From Ophiura sarsii (lineage: Eukaryota; Echinodermata; Ophiuroidea; Amphilepidida; Ophiuridae): a DNA stretch of 64,000 nt. Below the pieces are notes generated by a model. The model worked only from the letters and a program-made list of their open reading frames with translations. It had not been told where the DNA came from and did no database searches. Shown here piece by piece: positions 1 through 9,968 of the stretch. The stretch covers positions 25,302,234-25,366,233 of the forward strand of contig CM069456.1 in assembly GCA_035610835.1 (NCBI GenBank), in the 5' to 3' direction. Every line of letters begins with the position of its first letter. Position 1 is the first letter of the stretch. A program made the translations under genes and the position numbers.

Positions 1-912
1 CCTTTTGTGCAAGTTCTGAATATATGGTTTGTGGAATTTGTGATAGGCAGGTAATTTTTTTACCTGTGTGACTAGCTCAGTAAAGGAAATCTTATTTTCC
101 GGTTTGCTTAACGATGTAAGATGCATGGGAATGTATCAAGTGGCGGTACAGATGCAGCGACACAAATGAGCAGTAAAGTGGGACAACTCCCTAGTAGCTC
201 CTAAGAAAGGGGAAAGTTTGTATTTTTCTTCTAGACCTTTAATCCATCGCTGCAGTGCAAGGCACCTTTCCTTAGAAACTCCAGCCAAATCCTGACACCA
301 GCAGGGAGCTTTACTAAAGACAATACTTCATATCCTCTCCTCCTCAAAGTACCTTGCAAACCATATAAGCCTTCTTATAAATCTCAGGGTGGAAGATTTT
401 CATAAAGATTTACATGACATTAATTTCCCACCATTTTACTGAAACTATTGCACAACCACCTATCCTTCTTCGCACATGCCCCTTGCCCCTTGCCCAATAA
501 TCTGCCGTTTTATGTGCATCTAATCCCTGTTGACATTCTCAGCAAGTTTTCCCTATTATATGTCCTTTTCTGACAGTATTATTCTCATTTGTTGAATCCC
601 AACTTTAAGTCCCTACCATCTGTAAGTCCCTACCATCTGTAACAGGAGTAAACCCTTGGAAAGAAATATTCTATTAGTCTTGTGATGAATAAATAAGTGG
701 TCTAAACATGGACAACATATTTAGAATCTTCACTGACTTTTAATAAAGTACACTGAAATCAATCCTGCTAGCTTAGGAGAAAAATAATTGTTGCTGTGCC
801 CTCAGCGACCATCCTTATAATTTAAAAAAATTAGGGTCACTTTTTTTTAAATCTAAATTTTAACAAAATTGTCAAAATATTACTATTTTCTGCTTGAGTA
901 AATAGTTTTTAC

Positions 913-1018
913 ACTATTATTATCACTCTAGAAACATTAGTAAAATTGACATAAAATTATACCAATTTTGTGTTGATATGAACCCCGGCAGCCACGGTCT
1001 GTCAGAAATATTTTACAG
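913..1018 (+). repeat. Dispersed repeat, copy 1 (second copy 34569-34664)
   Basis: About 100 bases are shared with 34569-34664, including the runs ATTAGTAAAATTGACAT and CACGGTCTGTCAG. Both copies are in the same orientation. Class unknown; no coding potential and no clear terminal repeats seen. Confidence 0.55.
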
Positions 1019-1544
1019 CAATTAAAAAAACAAAAAAATGACTTTACCTAAAAATGTTTGGCACTTGAGGGCTACACAACAATTCTTTCTCCCCCCCCCC
1101 CCAACCCTAGGTTTTCGAGTCAATGCACTCCAACCTCTCCATATAGCAGTCATTACCCTCCAGTCTATACAAGACTACAAGACACAGAGATTAAGATGGA
1201 TTTCAGCATAATACACAGTGGAAATGCTAACATTTGATGTCTCAAACAAAAACAAAACTGAAATAATCATGAAATAATCAATCAGTGCGTATCACAAACA
1301 AAAACCCTTCGTGATTACAGCTATCAAAATAGAATGTCAAAGTGATAGCACGCGATGTTCGGATTGATGTACTATAAATTAGCATTGTGTTGTTATACGA
1401 TGGGAGTGGATGATAGGGATAGTGTATTGTTGAATCAGAAAGCGCCCTATTGTAACACCTGGTAGAATGGGCGTATGTTGTAACCAATGACGTGATGATA
1501 TAAGAACATTGGTTTTCATCATACCAATCCATGTTGAGAATGTG

Positions 1545-1760
1545 TTACTGTAAATCCTCTACATTTCGCGAGGGATTTAATTTCGCAAATTTTGCGAGGG
1601 ATGTGGATTAGCGAAATTGAATACATAGAAACTGACTATTTTGCATTGAAAGTGACAGCAAAATATCCAGATTCGCGAAATTAAATGCCCGCTAAAATAG
1701 CAGCAATTTAAATTCGCGAAATAAAAAAAATTAGCCGCAAAATTGAAGTGTTTCACAGTA
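1545..1760. mobile_element. TTCGCGAA-rich TIR element, copy A
   Basis: A 216-bp segment with inverted ends: TTACTGTAAA at the left and TTTCACAGTA at the right. Inside are several AATTTCGC / GCGAAATT words in both orientations, so the whole element is close to a palindrome. Related copies occur at 5733-5898, 22192-22290 and 31234-31398, with the same ACTGTAAAA or TTTTACAGTA ends. No reading frame. I infer a non-autonomous DNA transposon; the superfamily is not clear. Confidence 0.65.
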
Positions 1761-2649
1761 TGTTAGATATCATACTTAAATTTAACAGTTTCATGCTCAA
1801 CTGGGCACTCTATAAAACTTGGTGGGCATTTCCCTTGAAAATACAGTCAAAATAGATTCATGAGTTCATGAAAGTCTTTCCTGATAGTTAGTCAAACTTC
1901 AATTTAATAGTGAAAAAGATATGTGTACAAATTTGAAAAAGATCACATAATATTGCTTTAAAGGTTTGGGTTCAGTGGGAGGATGACAGTAATATGTTGT
2001 TACCATGATATCTGTATTCCTTGCACAGTTACACCCAGAATATGAACTTTTTAATCTTGTCCTGATCATGTGAGGGTGTTGGCCCCATTTATAATGAGCT
2101 AGAGTCTTAACATTCTAGGTTTTGTATTGAGCAGGTGATCAAAGCAGTCTGATTCCATCTGATATAACTTGTCAATTTCTTACAGTTGATGTTCTCTAGT
2201 AGAATGAAGATGATATTATCATAGGTCAATCAATGTGTAACTGTTGTTTTGAGAGAAAGTAGACAAATCAATGCACACACGCTGATGTTGATGTGGGAAT
2301 AATGGCACGACCCACCCAGTATCCTATTTCCATATCATAAAGGGAATTTTAAATGCGTTTTCCGGCGATTTTTGAATGGTTTTAGATTTACATCCGGGTC
2401 TAAGTGGATTTTGTTTTTAGACCACATTAGACCACTTTGCTGAATCATCGTTGTGACGACCACTTATGTGGGAATGCAACTTTTAAGTGGGTCCCGGTCC
2501 GGACTAGTCCTGACCGGGACATCTTCTACTTATGTGGGAACACGGCCTAAGACTATGAATTTAATTGAGTATACCAGTTCTGATATTAAAAAAATAATAT
2601 AAATCTACCGTCTTAACTTTAATTTATTTTATACTGTTGTATTTTGCAG

Positions 2650-2727
2650 AAAGAACATAGAGAAGCGAGCCCTGTTTGATCACTTAGACGCTGTATACCT
2701 AGCTATTGATGAAATCATTGATGGAGG
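2650..2727 (+). CDS. COPZ1: Coatomer subunit zeta (COPZ), internal exon
   Basis: This exon encodes K-N-I-E-K-R-A-L-F-D-H-L-D-A-V-Y-L-A-I-D-E-I-I-D-G, the segment of coatomer zeta just before its conserved ILESD block. Zeta is the small longin-fold subunit of the COPI coat, which pairs with gamma-COP in the F-subcomplex on Golgi-derived vesicles. The exon follows a pyrimidine-rich acceptor ending TTTTGCAG. It begins with the last base of a split codon (probably Arg), runs in frame from 2651, and ends with GG before the donor GTAAGT at 2728. The next exon supplies the A that completes a Gly codon, so the splice phases agree. Residues expected upstream (the N-terminal longin core) are not in the window; their exons should lie to the left. 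At 78 bp it is too short to stand out as an open reading frame; it was recognised by protein similarity to animal COPZ1/COPZ2. Confidence 0.9.
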
Positions 2728-3799
2728 GTAAGTATTGATAGTCAAGGTGCAATTTGCAACCGGTAGGCCACTCATGCAAAAAGGTTGGAAACATCCATGT
2801 GAATGTACTCTTAAACCAAACTTATCGCAGATTTACAACAAAGAATAAAGTGACCCTACCTACATTAGACCGATGGCCTACAGCATTGAAAGCAACGCAT
2901 GTTTTTTATCAATCAATCCCACAGCAGGGAAAATTTTGTGTCGGGCAGGTGTGCAAAAGTACCCAACCGACTGGTGGGTAAAAAATTCAAACTCACAGTG
3001 TAATTGAGTCACACTGGCTAGTGGAATTTCTGTCGGGCAGGTATTTCTGTGATTTACCTACCCGACCGGCTGGTTGAAAGAAACAACTCTGAAGTTCCAG
3101 CTCTAGTAGTAATGCCAGGCACCAAAAGTATGCATACTCCAATTTCGACATTTGAATTTCTATGTTACTATCATCAGCCTTGTGATAAATGTACCATGCC
3201 TGGAAACTAATTTCAGGTGCCATCTGCTCGAAATCAGTGTCACATATCAATGTATAATTTGGACTTGTTAAAGGCGCCAAACAGCTCCAGTTGCCTTTCT
3301 AAAATCACCCTTGCACCCCACGCCCTGCAACTGTGAAGAAAGCATAGGCCTGAAGTGCAATACAAATGAAATAGGCACTACATAATATCCTTAGATTATG
3401 AGGTGTGGATGGGCTTTGGTGTTTAAGTGCTATACATTATATAGGCACCATACGCCCCGATTTATGGGCCTAAAGTATCATTGAACGCTACAGTGCAAGG
3501 AGAGATAAAGATCTCTTTCGTTTTATTTTTAAGGGATAGGAGTTTCTGAAAATCCTCCCAGATTTGTATAGACTTGTGATGTAAACAAATCTGTCATTAG
3601 AGGCTGAAACAAAGTCTTCTGAATAAAACTTGTGAATGGATACACAACTGTGTACAAATCCATACAAATTAAAAGCTTGTATTTTGTGAAGGAGAGGAAT
3701 TAGTATTAGAATTATTTGAGAGTTGATATTTCCTTTTCATGTTCCCTGATCACAATGGGCTGATAGGATATATGTGTGGGATATATGTGTACTATCGTG

Positions 3800-4026
3800 G
3801 CTAAAGGGTACAGTTGTCTCTCGGAGAAAGGTTGAGATCTTAATACAAATAAAAGGAACTTTTTGAATGCTTCAAAATGAAACCTTTGGGTAAGATTCAA
3901 TACTGCTTTCTGATTTTGTGAAGAAAAATTAAGGTAAAATTGTCGTTATTTTCATTGTTTCTCCTAATTCCATCGATATCTCAAAATACATTTTACTGGC
4001 AACTGCACCCTTTTGCCGCAACAGTA
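3800..4026 (+). repeat. TIR repeat AAAGGGTRCAGTTG, copy 1
   Basis: About 225 bases match 32830-33060 closely, including GAAAGGTTGAGATCT, AATGCTTCAAAAT and GCTTTCTGATTTT. The ends are inverted repeats: AAAGGGTACAGTTG on the left and CAACTGCACCCTTTT on the right. No coding sequence. Probably a short non-autonomous DNA transposon. Confidence 0.55.
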
Positions 4027-4034
4027 CACACAAG

Positions 4035-4290
4035 GAGAGTATATAATGGGAGGGGAAATTCAAATCGCAAAACAAGAGCCTCCCATATATGGGCATATGG
4101 GCGTGGGTACGCGCGATGTGACTTGTAAAAGGAGGGCGTTATCTTGACAACGCCATGGTTGACAGCATGGAAGTCTTTATAAGGCACATGAGACGCACAT
4201 GAGACGCGCGATGTGACTCGCAAATCGAGGGCTCTATCACACTAGAGGCTTCAATCTCAGCAATGGGAAACTGTGTACAGTGGCACCGGC
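4035..4290 (+). repeat. Dispersed repeat containing ACATGAGACGCGCGATGTGA, copy 1
   Basis: Shared in inverted orientation with 45670-45915. Shared words include GCGCGATGTGACT, AAACAAGAGCCTCC(C/T)ATATATGGGCAT and GAGATTGAAGC (as complement). It contains two nested occurrences of the GCGCGATGTGACT word (4110 and 4205). It lies directly after the 3800-4026 repeat, so the two may form one composite unit. No protein recognised. Confidence 0.5.
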
Positions 4291-4732
4291 CTGGTACACA
4301 TAGCAACATAGGGAAACTCTTCAACTAAATAATTTAGAAATCAAGTCAAAGAAACATGGCACCAAAACAATAAATGGCTGGTAGAATAAGATTCCAGACC
4401 AGATTTTGAAGCATTTTGATCAAACTATGACTTGATGAATTAAAATATATAATTTAGTTAACCCCTGTTTGTTCATGCAATACAACAGAACTCACTGATG
4501 GTTTGAATGTGTTAAAAACTCAAACCGGTGTTATTATTTGTATTGCTTGAACTTCAGGTGATAAGAATGTATCACTAGTAAACCTCACACCATTATACTA
4601 CTTAATTATGTTAATGCAATGTCACGCACCAACCCCGTATAGCAAAAGTTTCGTAGTCTGGCCCAATCGCTTCAAAAGAGAGATGAGCGGTCTGTTCATG
4701 CGAGCACAGGGTTGCCTCACCTGGTCACCCTT

Positions 4733-4863
4733 AAGGTGCGTTCATACTCGCGTTGTTGCGTATCGGTCGACGTCGACGGACAAAAGTTGGCATTGCTTCA
4801 ACACGCGCACCGATATCCGTCGACGTCGGGCGATGCGCAACGACAGGAGTATGAATGCACCTT
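4733..4863. mobile_element. MITE with AAGGTGCGTTCATACTCGCG ends, copy 1
   Basis: A 131-bp element whose ends are inverted: AAGGTGCGTTCATACTC at the left and GAGTATGAATGCACCTT at the right, extending inward through CGTTGTTGCG / GCGCAACGAC. CpG-rich, with CGTCGACGTCG words in the middle. Only 70 bp left of the COPZ exon at 4935. A second copy is at 49401-49529, close to the last exon of the same gene. Confidence 0.65.
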
Positions 4864-4934
4864 TAACAAGATTGCATAAATGTAAAATAAACCTTTTTTT
4901 TGTTCTTCTTATTTGATGTATTTTTCTTTGATAG

Positions 4935-5025
4935 AATCATCCTTGAATCTGATTCCAATGCTGTAGTCCAAAGGGTTGCATTACGAGGCGATGACGTTCC
5001 TATATCAGAACAGACAGTAGCACAG
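4935..5025 (+). CDS. COPZ1: Coatomer subunit zeta (COPZ), penultimate exon
   Basis: After the acceptor TTTGATAG the exon completes the split Gly codon and reads [30 protein letters not shown]. This is the hallmark block of coatomer zeta; vertebrate versions read VILESD, VALRGEDVP and TEQTVSQ at these places. The reading frame closes exactly on a Gln codon at 5023-5025, followed by the donor GTTTGT, giving a phase-0 junction. The preceding intron (2728-4934) is 2,207 bp. The following intron is 43,984 bp, so this exon is separated from the stop-bearing exon by almost the whole window. An open frame that overlaps this exon starts inside the intron at 4900 and reads past the donor; it is not the real gene model. 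Confidence 0.92.
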
Positions 5026-5213
5026 GTTTGTATAGGCATGCACTCTATGTGGGTCCTTGTTGATTCACAATCAAGTCTTTTTTGCTTTCTCAAGACAGTT
5101 CTGTCAGTGTAATATTTGCCTGCTCAGTCAAATTCCAACATTCATTTCAGACACTGGAGTTTGAATACATATGGGCAGATGGAATGAAAATGTCAATGTA
5201 CTGTAAAACACAA

Positions 5214-5727
5214 TGGGCCGTATTCTCGTACTAAACACGGTTTTAGCTTAAAATCGTGTCTAACTAAACGCGTGTTTAACTAAAACGCGTGTTTATCTTT
5301 TAAACAACGTGTTTAACTAAACACGGTTTTAAACTCGGCGAATCTCGTTCCCAGGGTCGTTGTGCGTTACTGTATAGTATGTATACAGGTATTTATTGTT
5401 GTTGTGGCCCTAATAGGTTACAATAGATATCGAATGAATACCTCAAACGCACGTGTATTTTTAATACTACACAATATGCTCGGCAGCTTACAGCGGGCAC
5501 GGTTGAGTAATCATTCAAGGCATACAGTTCGTGTATTTGTTTAGTTAAACGCGCCTTAAACTACCCCATACCCATGTTTAAAGTTAGACACTTTTCAGTG
5601 AGTTAGACGCGTGTTTAAGTAAAACAAATGTACGAGAATCGCGTTTAGTTAAACGCTGTGTCTAAAGTCAAAGTTAGACGCGTGTTTAGCTTAAAACCGT
5701 GTTTAACTACGTACGAGAATACGGGCC
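5214..5727. mobile_element. TIR element with GGCCGTATTCTCGTA ends
   Basis: A 514-bp element with inverted ends GGGCCGTATTCTCGTAC and GTACGAGAATACGGGCC. The subterminal zones on both sides are packed with variants of GTTTAACTAAACGCG and AAACACGGTTTTA, several of them palindromic. The centre (about 5345-5540) is unrelated single-copy-looking sequence. No transposase. I infer a non-autonomous DNA transposon; the ends resemble Harbinger- or hAT-type MITEs, but the target duplication is unclear. Confidence 0.65.
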
Positions 5728-5732
5728 TATAA

Positions 5733-5898
5733 TTTCACAGATACTTTATTTTGTAAATTTAAAATGTCTGCTCTTTTAGCGGGTATTTAATTTTGTGAAT
5801 CTGGAAATGTCACTGTTAGTTTCAATGCAAAATTGTCAGTTTTGCGGATATTTAATTTTGCAATTAAATCCCTTGCAAAATTAAGTGGTTTTACAGTA
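5733..5898. mobile_element. TTCGCGAA-rich TIR element, copy B
   Basis: Ends TTTCACAG and TTTTACAGTA, with internal TATTTAATTTTG and GCGGATATTTAATTTTGC words that correspond to copy A in reverse orientation. Many CG pairs of copy A are TG or CA here, the pattern expected from decay of methylated CpG. It lies directly right of the 5214-5727 element. Confidence 0.6.
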
Positions 5899-5953
5899 TG
5901 TGGTATTAATGCATTCCTTTGACATTAATCTTAAGAAAGCAAAATATGTTAAC

Positions 5954-6103
5954 TATAGGTAAATTAATAATTGAACGAACACAACTAAGCAGCGTATCGC
6001 GTACATTGCGTGAAGCGCGCACAACCATTCGCGTGATAATTTCGGGGGCGGTTAATCTTTGTACTGCGTTCGTGATGTTCGTTCAATTATTAATTTACCT
6101 ATA
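5954..6103. mobile_element. Short TIR element, TATAGGTAAATTAATAATTG ends
   Basis: A 150-bp element with near-perfect inverted ends of about 27 bp (TATAGGTAAATTAATAATTG, continuing through AACGAACA). The middle is CpG-rich and contains GCGTATCGCGTACATTGCG. No second copy in this window. Confidence 0.65.
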
Positions 6104-6701
6104 ACATGTTATACCCATCGTTGAAAGTGTACTTTTCAGTCCTTGGTATGTATCATATATATGGTTAAAATGTATGGTTTAAATGAGACACATACCATGT
6201 AATTGATGCATACCTCGTATCTGAAGTGCACTTTATCCTACCTAGCCACAACCAATGGCCTACTTTGAATCCAATTCCATGCCAATGACAAAATGTGATT
6301 GGTGCAAAGTATGTCATATTTGGTATGTCAATGCTTGAATCTAAAATATAATCATACAGTTTACAGTTTTGTTTGTCTTTATAGTTTGGTAGTTTTGTAA
6401 ATATACACCTGACAAAAGTATCAATCCGCTGGGTTGTTGTTGCATAGCGCAAAATCTTCCCAGGACTTTTGCCACTATGATATTGTGTTTGCGTAATAAA
6501 TTTGTCCACCGAATGTTACGCATGACGAATGCCTCACTTAACTTGTGACATATCTAACCAAATGTTTACATAATCTTTCGCCAATACTTGTCAGAGGTGT
6601 TCAAGCTAAGCTACATGTTCTTGAATGACATTAAATTCAAAATCGTCCTCGTATCGCAAATTATATCAAAAACATACCTACATTGCGATTGAAGTGTGTT
6701 A
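6104..6701. other. Intron stretch with no recognised feature
   Basis: Holds an open frame of 114 codons on the minus strand (6165-6509). It has no motif or family I recognise and no second copy here, so I do not call it a gene. Confidence 0.5.
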
Positions 6702-7016
6702 GGCTAAATTAAATTAATTGTTTGTCTCAAAGCTCCTCTCCTGTTGTAAAACTAATGCGGAATGCGGGTTTTTTCAAGTTCTTTTTTTTTTTTAAATATA
6801 AAATATTGAAATCCTTGTAAAAGTGAACTTTTGTATTTAAGATGATGTGATCAATGAAAATCTGAAAAATCTGTGAAATTTTGGGATTTTCTTTTTTTTT
6901 GAAGAAAAAAAAAGAAGAAAAAAAAGAAGAAGTTTTTTCAGATTTTTGTTTTTCTAATGCGCATCAATAAACTAACACGCATGGGAGCTTTGAGACAAAA
7001 TTAATTTAATTTGGCC
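6702..7016 (+). mobile_element. Harbinger-like MITE, copy 1 (TTA target duplication)
   Basis: A 315-bp element flanked by TTA on both sides (6699-6701 and 7017-7019). The inverted ends begin GGCTAAATTAAATTAATT and extend inward through TTGTCTCAAAGCTCC. A 3-bp TWA target duplication with GGC-type ends is typical of PIF/Harbinger elements. The interior has T- and A-rich blocks with AAGAAGAAAAAAAAGAAG. The copy at 32478-32794 has its interior in reverse orientation relative to this one. Confidence 0.75.
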
Positions 7017-7019
7017 TTA

Positions 7020-7960
7020 CAAAAGTAGCCCTAAAATTGCACTCTGTGAAAAAGGGAATTGCACCACAACTTTCAAAGTTGCGTGGAATGTTACACCTCA
7101 CTCGGGGATAAAACAACAAATTTGAGGGCTGATTACACACATGGCATACGTGTTAGGTAACATGTGAGAATCACCCATTAGATCATATTTTCTTCAACAG
7201 GGCTGTGGCTTATTTTGACATGTGACTTGGCTCGTCATTTAACTCAATGACACCCCCTGAAATAAAATAATTCATTAAATGCGCCATATACATTGAATTC
7301 ACTTAAAATGATACTGGCAAATGACTTGTTTTGACCTGCATTTGAGAGGTACTTGTCATCTCTATAAGCAAATCACCCAGTGATGAGATTCTTATTGTCA
7401 GGTGTATATTATGATAGGAACAACAATTTATATTTTTCTATATACTATATGCATGCTTATGATATCCACATTTCCAAAACTGATTCGAATTCTATGTTGT
7501 CCGTATTTTGATGAGACAGGTAAACCTTTTATTGAACATATCTTGTAAAGACAAAAAAAGGAATCAGAGCATCCAAAATGTTACATAACTTCATACTTCA
7601 GATCAGATAATTGTCCTTTTTGATTTTTTTTCCTTCAAAAATAAAACTAGGACAATTGGGAGGGATGGGGGGGGGGGGGGTTATCCCGGATGTCACTGTA
7701 CCGAGGGAGACTAAAAAACTGCATGAGGAACTCAATAGAATCTCTAGTCATACTAACAAATTGTCTCAATGGGGGGTATAGGTTGCAATTTTCCCCACAA
7801 ACAATTCAGTCATGGACCTCAGTAGTAGGTTGAAATACCATAGATAGCCACAACAGCCTGACATCTAGCTAGTAAGGAGGAGGTGTTGGGCCATTATAAC
7901 TGGGTATTTGCTACCCGTTACTGAGGTTCCTGACTGGAGGCATGATAAGATCATTTGGAC
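7020..7960. other. Intron stretch; only a G-run recognised
   Basis: No gene or repeat family recognised. A run of 14 G lies at 7667-7680. Confidence 0.5.
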
Positions 7961-8305
7961 AAAGTGTACTTTAGCTCCCAGATACTGGTATACCAGTATC
8001 ATTCAATCCAATTTTATATCAATACTGGAACATAAAAGCTGCTAGTATCGGTCGGTACTGGTACGATTTTACTGTTCCAGTATCAGTCGATACTGGAATA
8101 CCAAAATGTGTTCTTACTGGAACACCAAATTGTGTTCCAGTATGGGCGATATGGTTCCAGTATCGCCCTATACTGGTACGTTTTATATGTGCCAGTATAG
8201 GCCGATACTGGAACACTGATGATGAACCAGTATTGAACGATACTGGGTGTTCCAGTATCGGACGATACTAGTACAGTCCAGAATCTGGGTCCTAAAGTAC
8301 ACTTT
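7961..8305. mobile_element. TIR element carrying an array of CCAGTATCG palindromes
   Basis: The outer ends are inverted repeats: AAAGTGTACTTTAG at 7961-7974 and CTAAAGTACACTTT at 8292-8305. Between them, from about 7981 to 8275, is a tandem series of short palindromes of the form CCAGTATCG-N-CGATACTGG, each 20-26 bp, separated by A/T-rich linkers such as ATTTTATATGTG. At least seven recognisable units are present, some with one arm mutated. Each unit could form a hairpin in single strands. No reading frame of interest. I infer a non-autonomous DNA transposon with an internal palindromic minisatellite. Confidence 0.6.
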
Positions 8306-9034
8306 TTTCCAATAATTTTCCTTACAAAGCATGAGATCCTACTTTTTTGTACAAAATGTCAACAATTTAACTTATGTGTAGCCAAGTTTTGGTGTTTTTG
8401 CTCAATTTTCACAGATATTTTCTGGGGTTTTCACACAAGTCCCCTGATTTTTGATCTATGAAATTAATTCCTGTGTCTGAGGCAGGTGTTGGATCATTGA
8501 AATTTAATTGGCAATATTTCTTATGAATTCTTTTTTACTGAAAGAGAGTTGGTTATGATGATGACAAAGATAGCGGTATTCAGAACATAATTGCTTACAT
8601 TGCCCTCATTGCATGGCCCTTAAAGGGGCACTGAGATTCATATTTTTCCAAATTTCAGTTTTCTCAGCAATCTCTCAGTGCCTCTTCAACTAATATGATT
8701 TTAATTTGGTATTGTGTAGATTAATGTTACTATTATTTTTTGTTTTATTTGTTTTGCTTGTCAAAATATCTCCCACCATCACCTTTGTTTCACCTATTTT
8801 ATGCTTGTTGTAGTCCATCTCAAACAAGCTGCAAGTAAGTGGCCTAAACCATTCCATTTCGTATGATAGGGGTGTTATATCTGCAATGGTTGTGGCTGTT
8901 ATTATTCTCACTCTTTTCCCACAGTTGTAGAGGAATTATAGAATATGTGTTTGGATTTCTAGTCACATTGTATCACTTCAGCTAAGATTTCTCCGCATCT
9001 TGATTTGCTTGCCACAGTTATTTATTTAATTTAT
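8306..9034. other. Intron stretch with no recognised feature
   Basis: A/T-rich intron sequence; I see no gene, repeat family or RNA signature. Confidence 0.5.
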
Positions 9035-9375
9035 TTATTTATTGGTTGTTTGATTGATTGATTGATTGGTTGTTTGGTTGGTTGGTTGGTTGATTGATTG
9101 ATTGATCGAGTCAGTCGGTGGTTGGTCGGTCGGTCGATCGATCGATCGATTGATTGATTGACCATTCGATTGATTGATTGATTGATTGACTGATCGATTG
9201 GTTGGTTGGTTGATCGATTGATTGATTGATCGATCGAGTCGGTTGGTGGTCGGTCGATCGATCGATTGATTGGTTGACCATTCGATTGATTGATTGATTG
9301 ATTGATTTGATTGATTGATCATCTCCCATCGATCAATTGATTGATTAAGGAATTAATTGATTGATCGATTGATCT
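9035..9375. repeat. GATT/GATC microsatellite with higher-order structure
   Basis: About 340 bp built from tetramers GATT, GGTT, GATC and GGTC. Two larger units can be aligned: each has a GTCGGT(C) block, a GATCGATC block, then GACCATTCGATTGATT, which indicates duplication of a unit of about 130 bp inside the tetramer array. The Asn-Gln-Ser-Ile repeat frames on the minus strand are a product of the tetramer and not a gene. Confidence 0.9.
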
Positions 9376-9674
9376 ATCTAGTATTTATATTTTCAAGGGT
9401 TGGCACGCTTCTCTTCTTATAAGTTACATCATATCACTTTGATTTAACTTCACTTTATATTTGAGGTTAAAAGCATGGGAGTGAATGTTCTTTTCCTCTT
9501 GAATTAATTTCAAATGAATTCTTTCAATTGTCAATTGTCAATTGATTAAAATATTTTCTGAAATAAGATGATACGATTTTCACAATGTATTGTGAGAGAA
9601 TTGGTGTTGATTTTGAACCATCTCTTTGGAAAGACATCCATCTGTTTTTGGTTCAGACAAGTACAGGATGGGAT

Positions 9675-9968
9675 CAAAGAAGATTTTAAGGATATCCCAC
9701 AATGCATTGCAGGAGCACCAGCAGACTAAGGCTTTTTTCTCATGATGCATTTGTGGAGCTCTTTAAGTTTAAGAAATAAGAAAAAGGAACACTGATAACT
9801 AGTTTATTTATTTATGTAAACTAGAATCTAAGAGCTCCAATGATGAATGCGCTATGAAGCCATGATTGTGTGCATCTTTCTATGGGAACCGAGACGAATA
9901 AGAGACCAGATTAAGGGCATTTTGCAATAATGCAATGCATTGTGGTGGTGTCTTAAAAATCTTCTTTA
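9675..9968 (+). mobile_element. MITE with CAAAGAAGATTTT ends, copy 1
   Basis: Inverted ends CAAAGAAGATTTTAAGG and CTTAAAAATCTTCTTTA continue inward through CACAATGCATTGCA / TGCAATGCATTGTG. It is flanked by near-identical 9-mers, GGATGGGAT (9666-9674) and GGAGGGGAT (9969-9977), one mismatch. An internal GAGCTC pair surrounds an AAGAAAAAGGAACACTGA block. Copies at 42462-42751 and 44568-44975. A 9-bp duplication suggests a Mutator-like (MULE) or Merlin-type element, inferred without a transposase. Confidence 0.7.

Larger units (their letters stand above)
1..2649 (+). other. Partial upstream intron of COPZ
   Basis: Everything left of the exon at 2650 appears to be intron. I looked for the preceding exon (expected to encode the segment ending near the MLR before KN.EKRAL) and did not find it. 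The stretch holds a C-run at about 1091-1102, a short direct repeat (GTCCCTACCATCTGTAA, twice, about 610-642), a dispersed repeat at 913-1018 and a TTCGCGAA-type element at 1545-1760. At 1938-1966 a short piece matches the terminus of the TTAA foldback family seen at 46143 and 52894. The rest has no feature I can name. Confidence 0.7.

Noticed and set aside
2941..3075. Hairpin or element formed by TCGGGCAGGT and ACCTACCCGA words
   Set aside because: The pairing is short and the flanks show no target duplication or second copy.
4900..5112. 70-codon frame as a stand-alone gene
   Set aside because: It is the COPZ exon 4935-5025 read through flanking intron sequence on both sides.
6165..6509. 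114-codon open frame on the minus strand
   Set aside because: No recognised protein features; no second copy; random-looking composition.
9035..9329. Minus-strand open frames rich in Asn-Gln-Ser-Ile repeats
   Set aside because: They are translations of a GATT/GATC microsatellite.
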